64,000 bases of DNA, from contig JBGVTE010000011.1 in assembly GCA_041862375.1 (NCBI GenBank), forward strand, positions 48,265 to 112,264, read 5' to 3'. Shown piece by piece: positions 7,611 to 16,257 of the stretch. A model generated the notes under the pieces. It made no database searches. It was not told the DNA's origin and saw nothing but the letters and a program-made list of their open reading frames with translations. Both the position numbers and the translations under genes were made by a program. How positions within the stretch are numbered: position 1 is the stretch's first letter; each line of letters opens with the position of its first letter. Origin of the DNA: WVZL01 sp041862375 (GTDB taxonomy: Bacteria > Acidobacteriota > Aminicenantia > Aminicenantales > Aminicenantaceae).

Positions 7611-9020
7611 TTACCGCACATCGTATCTAATAAAAGACACATAGGAGCCGACGAAAAAGAGGATGATTAGAAAAATCATCAGGAGAAGGTCGGGAATAAT
7701 CCTGTTGAATGATTCGCTGAATCCTTCAGGTATAAACTCATGCTGAGGCATGTCATCTAATTCAGGCTTTGGCTGTTCCCCTCCCCCTAAATTTAGAGAT
7801 CTCATCATTTTGGCATTGATCCATTTGGTGAATATTGGCTTATACGTCTTTACCGAATTGAGAAACCTTTCATATTCGTCTACTCCCGTTCTTGAAAGGC
7901 TCATAGCACTAAACATTAACGCTGAAGCGGGAGAAATACGTGATAGATTAACAGCAAGCCTTTGCTGTCCTCGCATTTTTGCCTGATAATCCTGCTCGAT
8001 TGCAGCATTCTTTTCATCAATTTTTGTTGTTAAGCTCTGTTGAAAATCCTCTAACCATTTTTTTACCTCTTCATTCCATTTAGCTCTTTCTTCTTCTTTT
8101 TCAGGACGGGGATTCTCTTTAAAATACTTTCTCTGCTCTGTTACAGCTTCTTTTTGAATTTCTTGAAGGTAGGCATCTTTTTGAGCTGTGATCTCATGGA
8201 CAGATGGAATAGGATTAATCTGCCCAGATGCCATTATTGCTGCTTTAGGTATTATTGTGACAAAAGTTACCCAGATGAATAGTAATAGTAAAAAGCTAGT
8301 TGCTGACCTAGATGTTCTCGACGAAATAAAAAGTCCCAGCGTAAAAAATACAGAAAGGTATAAGAGAAACATGATGCAAATCATTCCAAGCCTGAGCCAG
8401 TCATCGCCAGCAAAAGAAATATTGGGATAAATCATCAAGATCAAAAGAGCGAGCACTAAAGGAATGACTAAGGGAATTAAAAGGCTAACAAAGCCACCGA
8501 TTGCCTTACCCAGGATCAGCTTGTCTCTCGGAACCCGGTTGGACAGCGCAAGCTTCAGTGTCCCTCTTTCCTTTTCTCCAACTATGGCATCATATGTAAA
8601 GAGTATTGCAAACAGGCTCAGCACAATCTTCACAATGAAACTCAAGTCAAGTGCACCGAACACGGCAAAAATAGGACTGCTGCTGTACTTTGAATCTTCC
8701 ATGCTCGGATCATAGGCGATATTTACAGTGGCAACCCGGCCTACAGCTTCCTGGACACCGTTAACAACTGTGCTCAGCACCTGGGGATTTCTATTGACCT
8801 TAACTCCAAGTCCGGCGAGTGCGCCGTAGGACTGCTGGCTCTCAAGATTCTTTCTGTTCAATGCAACAGCTGCACTGTGTTCTTTTAGTTCTGCCTGGTA
8901 ATTATTTATCCCTGTATATACCGACAGTAGGATAAGTATAGTACAGAGCAAAAATGTAAATACAAACCTGGGACTCATAACTGTGTCCTGAATTTCTTTT
9001 ACAATGATGTCACGTAACAT
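7611..9020 (-). CDS. ABC-2 type transporter permease
   Basis: This 469-residue membrane protein has one N-terminal helix (residues 15-38), an extracytoplasmic segment, a cluster of five helices (about 120-265) including the ABC-2 motif GEKERGTLKLALSNRVPRDK, and a second long soluble region (about 275-425). It ends with a last helix (435-462). The large loop is charged and rich in K/E. This layout resembles gliding-type and Nos-type ABC-2 permeases with big periplasmic loops. GGAG precedes the ATG. It heads the operon with the ATPase at 6833-7555 and the NEW3-type protein. Confidence 0.85.
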   Translation of the reverse strand: MLRDIIVKEIQDTVMSPRFVFTFLLCTILILLSVYTGINNYQAELKEHSAAVALNRKNLESQQSYGALAGLGVKVNRNPQVLSTVVNGVQEAVGRVATVNIAYDPSMEDSKYSSSPIFAVFGALDLSFIVKIVLSLFAILFTYDAIVGEKERGTLKLALSNRVPRDKLILGKAIGGFVSLLIPLVIPLVLALLILMIYPNISFAGDDWLRLGMICIMFLLYLSVFFTLGLFISSRTSRSATSFLLLLFIWVTFVTIIPKAAIMASGQINPIPSVHEITAQKDAYLQEIQKEAVTEQRKYFKENPRPEKEEERAKWNEEVKKWLEDFQQSLTTKIDEKNAAIEQDYQAKMRGQQRLAVNLSRISPASALMFSAMSLSRTGVDEYERFLNSVKTYKPIFTKWINAKMMRSLNLGGGEQPKPELDDMPQHEFIPEGFSESFNRIIPDLLLMIFLIILFFVGSYVSFIRYDVR

Positions 9021-9191
9021 TTTTTTCTCCAGTAAATATATTTTAACTCACATTATACTCTTTACCATTCAATGTACACAAATTTAATATGTATCAATGT
9101 AAGTGCAGTGATGAATGTAAGGATAACAGGTTATAGAATACGAAAATTCCTTGAAAAGGTTTAGAAATGCAAATTTTATGAATAATTCAGG

Positions 9192-10409
9192 TTAATTATC
9201 AATGATTTTATACTCGTGAAATTGCATTCCTCGCATTTGATCTAGGAGGAACAATCTATCTTTTTCGATCCAGATATCATCAACAAATATATTCAAGGGA
9301 ATTTTGCCAAGGAGGATTCCATCCGAGGAATAAACTTCCAGTTGGTACATATCTGTCTCTAGAACATCAACATTTCCAGACAAAGATATCGAGGTTGACC
9401 TCTCTCCTCCCGCTCCTCTCATTGCCCGAATTCCAGTTTGGATGCTTTCTTCTTCCTTCATCTGCCTCTTCAATGCTACAATCCATATTCTTCCCTTATC
9501 ATCAATCGCTACTCCGCTGGAACACTTGTTCATCATTGGATCTCGAATGACCACTCTCTCTCCGCTTCTCTTAAAGCTGGATTTACCCTTAGGGACGGTT
9601 ATACTGTAGTTTAACTCTCGGTCCGCTCTCCATAGAATTTTTCCATCGGGAGAGTACTTTTCTATTCGATTCTGGTAATCTAAGGCTATATAAGTATTCT
9701 CTTCGCGGTCTATCGTGAAATGAAATCGATTTCCCTTTCTGTTTACGAGGATATCTTTATAATCAAATCCTTCCCCAAAATATCTCTTAATCTTTCCATC
9801 TAGACCAATCACTCTTATTATCTTCAAAGGAGTTGCTTCCTGGCTAAGTCCCCCGCTCAGAAAACCAAAGAAGCCTCCTCCGCTTCCCATAATCATGTTA
9901 CTTGATTCAGATATTCTCAAAACTCCCATAGGAGCTTTAATAATCCGTATAGTTTTATGTTCCTTTCCCTCAGGATTTAAGACTTGGATTCTCTGATTTC
10001 CCGGATCCGAGATGTAAAGATATCCTCCTGAATCCACATCGAGTGACAGGGGGAAATAAAATTCAGCAGGCCCCTGGCCTTTTCCCCCTATAGTGGCAAT
10101 ATATCTGCCTTGGCTATCGAATTTCTGAATCCGGTGATTTCCGGAATCCAAGATGTACAAATTACCCTGGCTATCGAAGGAGATATCAGAAGGAAAATAA
10201 AACGCCACATTTTCATCATCAGCATCTAACTCGCCGATTGTTTTTATAAATCTTAATGAAATCCTAGGATTCTTTCCCCACGTACCTCTTTCCCCATTAT
10301 GGATAATCCGAACACCCTTAATAGCCTCAATCTTCTGAGAATAAGATACAGAAAAAACGAGTGACACGAGACTCATGATACAGCCTAAAAATTTTAATAA
10401 TCTCTTCAT
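9192..10409 (-). CDS. secreted 6-bladed beta-propeller (NHL-type) protein
   Basis: This 405-residue protein starts behind GGAGG with a signal peptide (MKRLLKFLGCIMSLVSLVFS). NHL-like repeats are clear at residues 75-165: FDSQGNLYILDSGNHRIQKF, then GKGQGPAEFYFPLSLDVDSG and YLYISDPGNQRIQVL. Weaker repeats follow. The repeats carry the D-x-GN-x-RIQ pattern of 6-bladed propellers, which usually bind proteins or ligands rather than catalyse. An internal IRAMRG and a terminal MRGMQFHEYK region are both present in the truncated copy at 5158-5262, so a paralogue once existed nearby. Function is unknown. Confidence 0.8.
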   Translation of the reverse strand: MKRLLKFLGCIMSLVSLVFSVSYSQKIEAIKGVRIIHNGERGTWGKNPRISLRFIKTIGELDADDENVAFYFPSDISFDSQGNLYILDSGNHRIQKFDSQGRYIATIGGKGQGPAEFYFPLSLDVDSGGYLYISDPGNQRIQVLNPEGKEHKTIRIIKAPMGVLRISESSNMIMGSGGGFFGFLSGGLSQEATPLKIIRVIGLDGKIKRYFGEGFDYKDILVNRKGNRFHFTIDREENTYIALDYQNRIEKYSPDGKILWRADRELNYSITVPKGKSSFKRSGERVVIRDPMMNKCSSGVAIDDKGRIWIVALKRQMKEEESIQTGIRAMRGAGGERSTSISLSGNVDVLETDMYQLEVYSSDGILLGKIPLNIFVDDIWIEKDRLFLLDQMRGMQFHEYKIIDN

Positions 10410-10610
10410 TTAAATTCCTCCGCTTATTATTACTCAATATATTTAAAGATAGTTGCATATGAATACCTGTATTGCCTTTTACGATCTTTATAAAATGTGG
10501 AGCTTTCAACAACGTCCTTCTGACGCAAGCATCAACTTTTATAATACTCACTCTCATAGAACTTATGGAGTGGTGAAAGCCAGCAAAATGGAGCTATTAA
10601 AAAATCTAGG

Positions 10611-11531
10611 CTATTCTTTAACTACGATTAGATTGTCTAAGGGCAACTCAAAAAGGTCTCTCTGCTCGTTTGAAATTATAAGGGTGTTTCCATCAAAGCA
10701 GATTCCTTCACATTGTTTGGCTATAATGGGCAGCCAAGAGATTTTGCCATTAAAATAGTCATCGGAAGAATCGGAGACTTCAAACAGCCAGACCGAATTA
10801 AAGGTTAAAACCGCCAACCTGTTCCCATCAGGAGTTGCATCTGCTCCAGTAACCATTCCTTTGGAATCAAAGGTGCCGAGTATTGTCAACGGATTCAAAT
10901 CAAAGGGATCCATAGAATCCAGCCGATAGAGAGTAGTAAATGTGTCACTTCGATGTTTGCTGAGAATGTATATCTTTCCTCTGGACCAAAAACATGCTTC
11001 TGCATCAAAATTTTCTTTTGAGGGGGGAAAACCATCCTGGTCCGGGTAATAGAATTGAATTTTCTTGCTTATTCTCGTAATCAATGTATAAAGAGGATAT
11101 GGTTCTCTTATTATATAAAACGCTAAATCCCGCCTTGTACTGCTGTTGTTTCCAAAGGCTCCGATGATTAAATTCCCATCATTGTCGGTTGCAATATCTT
11201 CCCAATCTATATTTACACCATCTACAACCAACACGCCAGAATAGTCTTCACCCCACTTAGCTTTTATGATACTTCCGTCTCTTCTGACAGGAAAAATCCG
11301 GGCCTCATTGCCATGATCATTATGTGTCCAGAATACATCGGGCCAGAGGCGGCTCTTTACCAGGCCGGATGATTCGGTGATCAGAGGAAAATCTAGTTTT
11401 GCGTAAGGCGTTAATTCAACGGGAGATTTATCAGGAAGCGAAACTCTTATTACCTTTTCAGATTGAGGATGGATAAAAAAATTTCCAATCAGAAAAATAA
11501 TCACTAACAAAGCTAAAAAATGCTTCTTCAT
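10611..11531 (-). CDS. secreted beta-propeller-like protein of unknown function
   Basis: This 306-residue protein has a signal peptide (MKKHFLALLVIIFLIGNFFI) and a GGAG site six bases before the ATG. The body is beta-rich, with blade-like segments such as SGLVKSRLWPDVFWTHNDHG, DGVNIDWEDIATDNDGNLII and FDGNTLIISNEQRDLF. I recognise the style of uncharacterised secreted propellers but no catalytic motif. It stands alone, between the 6-bladed propeller gene and the crotonase gene, all on the minus strand with gaps of about 150-200 bases. Confidence 0.6.
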   Translation of the reverse strand: MKKHFLALLVIIFLIGNFFIHPQSEKVIRVSLPDKSPVELTPYAKLDFPLITESSGLVKSRLWPDVFWTHNDHGNEARIFPVRRDGSIIKAKWGEDYSGVLVVDGVNIDWEDIATDNDGNLIIGAFGNNSSTRRDLAFYIIREPYPLYTLITRISKKIQFYYPDQDGFPPSKENFDAEACFWSRGKIYILSKHRSDTFTTLYRLDSMDPFDLNPLTILGTFDSKGMVTGADATPDGNRLAVLTFNSVWLFEVSDSSDDYFNGKISWLPIIAKQCEGICFDGNTLIISNEQRDLFELPLDNLIVVKE

Positions 11532-11681
11532 CGCGTTCTCCGTTCGATCCAGGAGCTTAACCTATCTCTTAACTCCGACGATGTTCTCAATTATTTGACC
11601 TGCAATTTTAAATTGTTGAAATATCATATATCACAGCAAAAAGTAGAGGTCAAACACAACAGGAGTGGAAATGGCTGCTAC

Positions 11682-12461
11682 TTATTTTCCTTTAAATTCT
11701 CCTTTTCTCTTCTCCAGAAAAGCAGATACTCCCTCTTTTTTATCATCAGTTGTACAGGATAGAGCATGAAGGTAGGATTCGAGGGCGAAACTGGAAGGGG
11801 TGCTCCCTTCTTGGCTTCTGTTCACTGCTTCTTTTGCATACCAGAGCGCTAAGGGCGGCCGGGAAGCAAGTTTTTTTGCCAGCTCCATCGTTTCTTCCAT
11901 TAATTTATCATGGGAGACTACCTTGTTTACAAGACCAATCCTGTAAGCTTCCTGGGCATCGATGAAATCCCCGGTGAGAACTATTTCCATGGCTCGGCCA
12001 AGCCCAACCAGACGGGGAAGGCGCTGGGTTCCCCCATCCCCAGGAATGATACCAAGCTTGACTTCAGGCGCTCCGAATTGAGCTTTATCTGAAGAGATTC
12101 TGATTGAACAGGCTAGCGCAAGTTCCAATCCTCCGCCCAAGGCGTACCCGTTCACAGCAGCTATGACAGGAACATGCAAATTTTCAATACGTGCAAAAAT
12201 TTCCTGTCTTTCGCGCGAAACTCTCCTTCCCAATCGAGCATCTCTGTCAACAAGTTCTTTTATGTCTGCTCCTGCTACAAAAGCCTTATCGCCCGCTCCA
12301 GTTATAACCATAACTCTCAGTTCTTCGTCGCTTTCAACTTCATCAAGAAGCTTCCGCAGATCTGCTGTCAAATCTTTGGAAATCGCGTTCATCCTCTCAG
12401 GACGATTGATAGTCAAAACACCTATGTAATTCTTTTTTTCATAGATGAGTGTCTCATACAT
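11682..12461 (-). CDS. enoyl-CoA hydratase (crotonase)
   Basis: This 259-residue crotonase should hydrate trans-2-enoyl-CoA to 3-hydroxyacyl-CoA. The oxyanion-hole motif AGADIKEL is at 63-70. Both catalytic glutamates of the hydratase type are present: E113 in GGGLELALA and E133 in APEVKLGIIPG. The C-terminus (SFALESYLHALSCTTDDKKE) is typical. TAGGAGT precedes the ATG. It is the last gene of the beta-oxidation group on this strand (thiolase, 3-hydroxyacyl-CoA dehydrogenase, acyl-CoA dehydrogenase, this gene). Confidence 0.92.
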   Translation of the reverse strand: MYETLIYEKKNYIGVLTINRPERMNAISKDLTADLRKLLDEVESDEELRVMVITGAGDKAFVAGADIKELVDRDARLGRRVSRERQEIFARIENLHVPVIAAVNGYALGGGLELALACSIRISSDKAQFGAPEVKLGIIPGDGGTQRLPRLVGLGRAMEIVLTGDFIDAQEAYRIGLVNKVVSHDKLMEETMELAKKLASRPPLALWYAKEAVNRSQEGSTPSSFALESYLHALSCTTDDKKEGVSAFLEKRKGEFKGK

Positions 12462-12600
12462 GATCGCACTCCTATTTATGTATTCATAAATATATATTCA
12501 TAAAGTAACTACTCTCCAACATCATGTGACTCTATGATTATGTGGCGAAGCTGACAAAATACCTAATCTGTTTCTTGACATGCAGATAAAAGAGCCACAC

Positions 12601-13755
12601 TCAGGTAAATGCTTTAATTCCAAGTTCAAAAGCACCGATTATGAGCTGTTGAATCTGGGAGGTTCCCTCATAGAGAGTATTGATCCTGGCATCACGGTAG
12701 AAGCGCTCCACATCATACTCGCCAGAGAAGCCGTAACCTCCATGAATCTGAATTGCCTTATAGGCAACGCGGTTTGCCATCTCACTGCAGTAGTACTTGG
12801 CTATGGATGTTTCTCTGGTGTTTGGTAATCCCTTGTTTTTCAAATCTCCTGCTCTGTAGACGAGAAGGCGACCTGCCTCACACTCTACAACCATATCTGC
12901 AATCATCTGCTGGATTAACTGAAAGCTTGCAATTGGCTTTCCAAATTGTATTCTCTGTGTGGCGTATTCTTTACAAATGTCAATACAGCCCTGGGCAAGG
13001 CCGACGCAGCCGGCTGCCACGGTAAAGCGTCCAAAATCAAGGGTGTCCATCGCAACTTTAAATCCCTTATTTATTTCGCCTAGGATGTTCTCCTTGGGAA
13101 CGCGGCAATTCTCTAAGTAGATCTCACCCGTATTAGACGCTCGAAGACCCAATTTATCGTGGAGGTCTTTTGTCGAGAATCCCTCGAATCCTCTCTCCAC
13201 TAAAAAGGCCGTTATCCCTCTTGCTCCGGACTCTTTATCTGTCTTTGCATAGACTATCGCTACGTCAGCAATCCCTGCATTAGTAATCCATGTCTTCTGT
13301 CCGTTAAGTACAAAATAATCTCCATCCTCCTTTGCACTGGAAATCATGCCGGCAGGATCACTTCCCGCATTAGGTTCTGTTAAGCCAAAACAGCCAATCC
13401 ATTCTCCACTGGTGAACTCAGGCAGGTATTTTTTCCTCTGCTCTTCTGTACCAAATTTATAGATCGGAAGCTCCACAAGGGACACCTGAACAGAATAAGC
13501 ACCTCTAAGGGAAGAATCGACTCTCCCTATTTCCTCGGCAACTATTGCATGACTGATATAATCAAACCCTGCTCCTCCGTACTCCTCGGGGATGGGAGTT
13601 CCCATAAAGCCAAGACCTGCTAACTTCTCAAAAATATCGCGAGGAAACTGAGCTTTTTTATCATTCTCCCTAGCAACAGGAGCAATTTCTTCTTTGGCGA
13701 ATTTGCTTATTGTTTCTTTTATCATCTTTTGTTCTTCGGTTAAATCAAAATCCAT
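12601..13755 (-). CDS. acyl-CoA dehydrogenase
   Basis: This 384-residue flavoenzyme should introduce the alpha-beta double bond into an acyl-CoA and pass electrons to ETF or a quinone. Visible motifs are FGLTEPNAGSDP (FAD/substrate site), YFVLNGQKTWITNAG, and the catalytic-base region TLYEGTSQIQQ with E363 at the short/medium-chain position. QIHGGYGFSGEYDVERFYRD is also classical. AAAGGAG precedes the ATG. Its length matches butyryl-CoA dehydrogenase-like enzymes. No etfAB genes are in the window. Confidence 0.93.
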   Translation of the reverse strand: MDFDLTEEQKMIKETISKFAKEEIAPVARENDKKAQFPRDIFEKLAGLGFMGTPIPEEYGGAGFDYISHAIVAEEIGRVDSSLRGAYSVQVSLVELPIYKFGTEEQRKKYLPEFTSGEWIGCFGLTEPNAGSDPAGMISSAKEDGDYFVLNGQKTWITNAGIADVAIVYAKTDKESGARGITAFLVERGFEGFSTKDLHDKLGLRASNTGEIYLENCRVPKENILGEINKGFKVAMDTLDFGRFTVAAGCVGLAQGCIDICKEYATQRIQFGKPIASFQLIQQMIADMVVECEAGRLLVYRAGDLKNKGLPNTRETSIAKYYCSEMANRVAYKAIQIHGGYGFSGEYDVERFYRDARINTLYEGTSQIQQLIIGAFELGIKAFT

Positions 13756-13965
13756 TGGATGCTCCTTTCTCTGAGAATTTTTATTCTATTGCTCGCTCTG
13801 CTCCAAGTATTAGATACTTACAGAGTAAGCACTTCAGAAATATATAATCTAAAAGGGATAAATACAAGGTGGAAGAGCGATATTCTCCTTTCTTTCTAGA
13901 TTCAGGCTGTCTAACTATACTGAGTTAAAAAACTAACAGGCTCTGGAATCAGTAGTCTTTTTTTC

Positions 13966-14817
13966 TTAATATTTATAGAATCCTTCTCCTGATTTTTTCC
14001 CCAATTTTCCCTCTGCTACCATCTTCTTTATTATTTCCGGGGGCTTATATCGCTCGTCTTTTAGTTTTGCATAAAGCGTCTCCATTTTAGCCAGATGGAT
14101 ATCCAAGCCAATCATATCAATCAGGGCTAAGGGACCCATGGGAAGCCCAGCTCCGAGCTTCATTGCTTCATCAATATCTTGAGGCGAAGCTACACCATCA
14201 GCATAGACAACAGCTGCCTCATTAAGCAGTCCTGCCAGAACTCGACTGACAATTCCCGCAGGCGCTTCTTTAACAGTCACAACAGGAATCTTTCCCAGAT
14301 CTTCGGCGAACGTTCTTGTGGTGGCAATGGTTTCTTCAGAAGTGTTTTCTCCGCGGATGATTTCGACCAGTTTCATGATGACAGCCGGGTTGAAAAAATG
14401 CATTCCTATAACTTTATCCGGCCTAGAAGTGGCTGAAGCAATCTCGCTAACTGAAAGGGCTGTTGTGTTTGTGGCTACAATTGTTTGGGGTGGACATAGA
14501 GAATCTAACTCTCTGAATACTTCCTTTTTTACATCTAAGTTCTCAACCACAGCTTCTATGACAAAATCGCTTTCCTGAGCACTCTTTAAGTCTGTTGACC
14601 AGTTCATTCGAGAGAGTACAGACTCCATCTCTTCTGTAGAAATCTTTCCCTTTTCAACTCTTCGTGCTAAACCTGCCCTGACTTTTGCTCTCGCTTTCTC
14701 CACAATCTCATCTGATACATCTACCACAGTAACTTCTAATCCTTTCTGAGCACAGAGCTGCCCGACTCCAGAACCCATGATACCTGCCCCTATCACAAAG
14801 GGTTTTTTAACATCCAT
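13966..14817 (-). CDS. 3-hydroxyacyl-CoA dehydrogenase (3-hydroxybutyryl-CoA type)
   Basis: This 283-residue, single-function enzyme should oxidise 3-hydroxyacyl-CoA with NAD. It has the N-terminal Rossmann motif VIGAGIMGSGVGQLCAQKG, the catalytic-histidine segment GMHFFNPAVIMKLVEII, and the C-terminal dimerisation domain (VSRVLAGLLNEAAVVYADGV to GAGLPMGPLALIDMIG). Length fits Hbd-type proteins. GGAGGG precedes the ATG. It lies 53 bases downstream of the thiolase gene in the same operon. A 210-base gap follows before the acyl-CoA dehydrogenase; I see nothing distinct in it. Confidence 0.92.
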   Translation of the reverse strand: MDVKKPFVIGAGIMGSGVGQLCAQKGLEVTVVDVSDEIVEKARAKVRAGLARRVEKGKISTEEMESVLSRMNWSTDLKSAQESDFVIEAVVENLDVKKEVFRELDSLCPPQTIVATNTTALSVSEIASATSRPDKVIGMHFFNPAVIMKLVEIIRGENTSEETIATTRTFAEDLGKIPVVTVKEAPAGIVSRVLAGLLNEAAVVYADGVASPQDIDEAMKLGAGLPMGPLALIDMIGLDIHLAKMETLYAKLKDERYKPPEIIKKMVAEGKLGKKSGEGFYKY

Positions 14818-14870
14818 TATTATCCCTCCGTTTCAAATAAAAAATAAAATATTGGGCTGGCTTCTACAAA

Positions 14871-16055
14871 TTAAGACAGCCTCTCAATTACCACGGCTAC
14901 TCCTTGACCTCCACCGATGCACAAGCTTACCAATCCCAGGTTCTTATCCCTGGACTTCAGCGCATAGAGTAGGGTGGTCAATATTTTTGCTCCTGTAGCT
15001 CCAACAGGATGGCCTAGAGCTATGGCTCCTCCATGCACATTTACAAGTGCTCGGTCCCACTTGAGCTCCCTCTCTACAGCTATGGTTTGGGCAGCAAAGG
15101 CTTCATTTAGCTCGATAAGATCGATATCTTTAAGCTCAAGCCCAGCTTTTTCCAGAGCTTTCTTCACTGCGGGGACAGGTCCTATGCCCATAATTGCCGG
15201 GTCGACACCTGCGTGAGCGTAGGATAGGATTCGAGCTAAAGGCTTAACTCCAAGTTGAGAAGCTTTCTCCTCCTTCATAATCAGCACTGCTGCTCCTGCA
15301 TCACATAGAGCACAACTGTTTCCTGCAGTGACTGATCCATCTTTTTTGAAGACAGGAGGAAGTTTTGCCAATTTTTCTTCCGTTACTCCTTCCCTTGGAA
15401 TTTCTTCGGTGTCAAAGACTTCTATCTCTCCTCTCTTTACAGTCACCTCAACAGGAAGTATCTCTTCTTTGAACTTGCCTTCTTTTACTGCCTGGATTGC
15501 TTTATTCTGGCTCTCTGATGCAAATTTATCCTGCTCTTCACGGCTTATTCCATATTTTTCAACTATTGTTTCTGCTGTCATCCCCATCAGGTGCCCAGCT
15601 AAGGGACACATAAAACCATCTTTATGCATAATGTCGACCAACTTGCTATCGCCCATACGATTCCCCCAGCGAGCACCAGCAGCGATGTAAGGCACCTGAG
15701 AAGTATTCTCAGCTCCACTGGCCAATACCACTTCTGCATCTCCTGCCTTAATCATCTGGGCAGCAAGAGAAACAGCCCGCAGCGACGAACCACACCGTTT
15801 ATTCACTGTAAAAGCGGGAACATCATGGGGTAAGCCTCCCTTTACAGTAGCAAGCCGGCCTATGTTTGGCCCTAGCCCTGCCTGCCAGCCTGTACCAAAA
15901 ACTACCTCATCCACTTGGGCAGGTTCAATCCCAGCTCTTCGAACTGCCTCTTGAATTACGAAGGCTCCTAGTTCAACAGCAGAAATATTCTTAAAAGAAC
16001 CGCCAAATCTACCTCCAGCTGTTCTTACCGCACTGCCGATAACGATATTACTCAT
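14871..16055 (-). CDS. acetyl-CoA acetyltransferase (thiolase)
   Basis: This 394-residue thiolase should cleave 3-ketoacyl-CoA, or condense two acetyl-CoA. The acyl-accepting cysteine is C88 in NKRCGSSLRAV. NEAFAAQ, the catalytic histidine motif GGAIALGHPVGATGAK and the C-terminal CIGGGQGVA cysteine loop are all present. GGGAGG lies before the ATG. It is the first gene of the beta-oxidation group, driven by a near-consensus promoter about 50 bases upstream of the start codon. Confidence 0.94.
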   Translation of the reverse strand: MSNIVIGSAVRTAGGRFGGSFKNISAVELGAFVIQEAVRRAGIEPAQVDEVVFGTGWQAGLGPNIGRLATVKGGLPHDVPAFTVNKRCGSSLRAVSLAAQMIKAGDAEVVLASGAENTSQVPYIAAGARWGNRMGDSKLVDIMHKDGFMCPLAGHLMGMTAETIVEKYGISREEQDKFASESQNKAIQAVKEGKFKEEILPVEVTVKRGEIEVFDTEEIPREGVTEEKLAKLPPVFKKDGSVTAGNSCALCDAGAAVLIMKEEKASQLGVKPLARILSYAHAGVDPAIMGIGPVPAVKKALEKAGLELKDIDLIELNEAFAAQTIAVERELKWDRALVNVHGGAIALGHPVGATGAKILTTLLYALKSRDKNLGLVSLCIGGGQGVAVVIERLS

Positions 16056-16112
16056 GGATTACCTCCCTATTCTTAATATTCATGATATAAGCAACGGATA
16101 CAAGGATTAATT

Positions 16113-16140
16113 ATTATAGTTATAGTATTTGTGCTGTCAA
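16113..16140 (-). promoter_or_regulatory. sigma-70-type promoter of the beta-oxidation operon
   Basis: On the minus strand TTGACA (16140-16135) and TATAAT (16118-16113) are separated by 16 bases, an almost perfect housekeeping promoter. Transcription would start near 16106, giving an untranslated leader of about 50 bases with a GGGAGG ribosome site before the thiolase ATG at 16055. Confidence 0.75.
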
Positions 16141-16143
16141 TCC

Positions 16144-16257
16144 TTGGGGTCAGGCTTTCATAAGTTTTATAATTTTAAAAGGATAAAAAAACTGCAAAGA
16201 AATAAAGCATGAAGAAGATTGAAATCAAATTATGAAAGTTATGAAAGCCTGATCCCA
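16144..16257. repeat. REP-like inverted repeat, family 1 (pair A)
   Basis: The left arm (16144-16180) reads GGGGTCAGGCTTTCATAAG followed by an AT-rich tail. The right arm (16227-16257) is its inverted copy and ends AAAGCCTGATCCCA. The same motif recurs near 33650, 33860, 43050, 63650, 63770 and 63860. The right arm overlaps the 3' end of the glycosyltransferase gene at 16239. This form is typical of REP/BIME-type elements moved by REP-associated (Y1) transposases; no such transposase is in the window. Confidence 0.75.

Noticed and set aside
15328..15690. 120-residue plus-strand open frame
   Set aside because: Antisense to the thiolase gene and serine-rich; no supporting signals.
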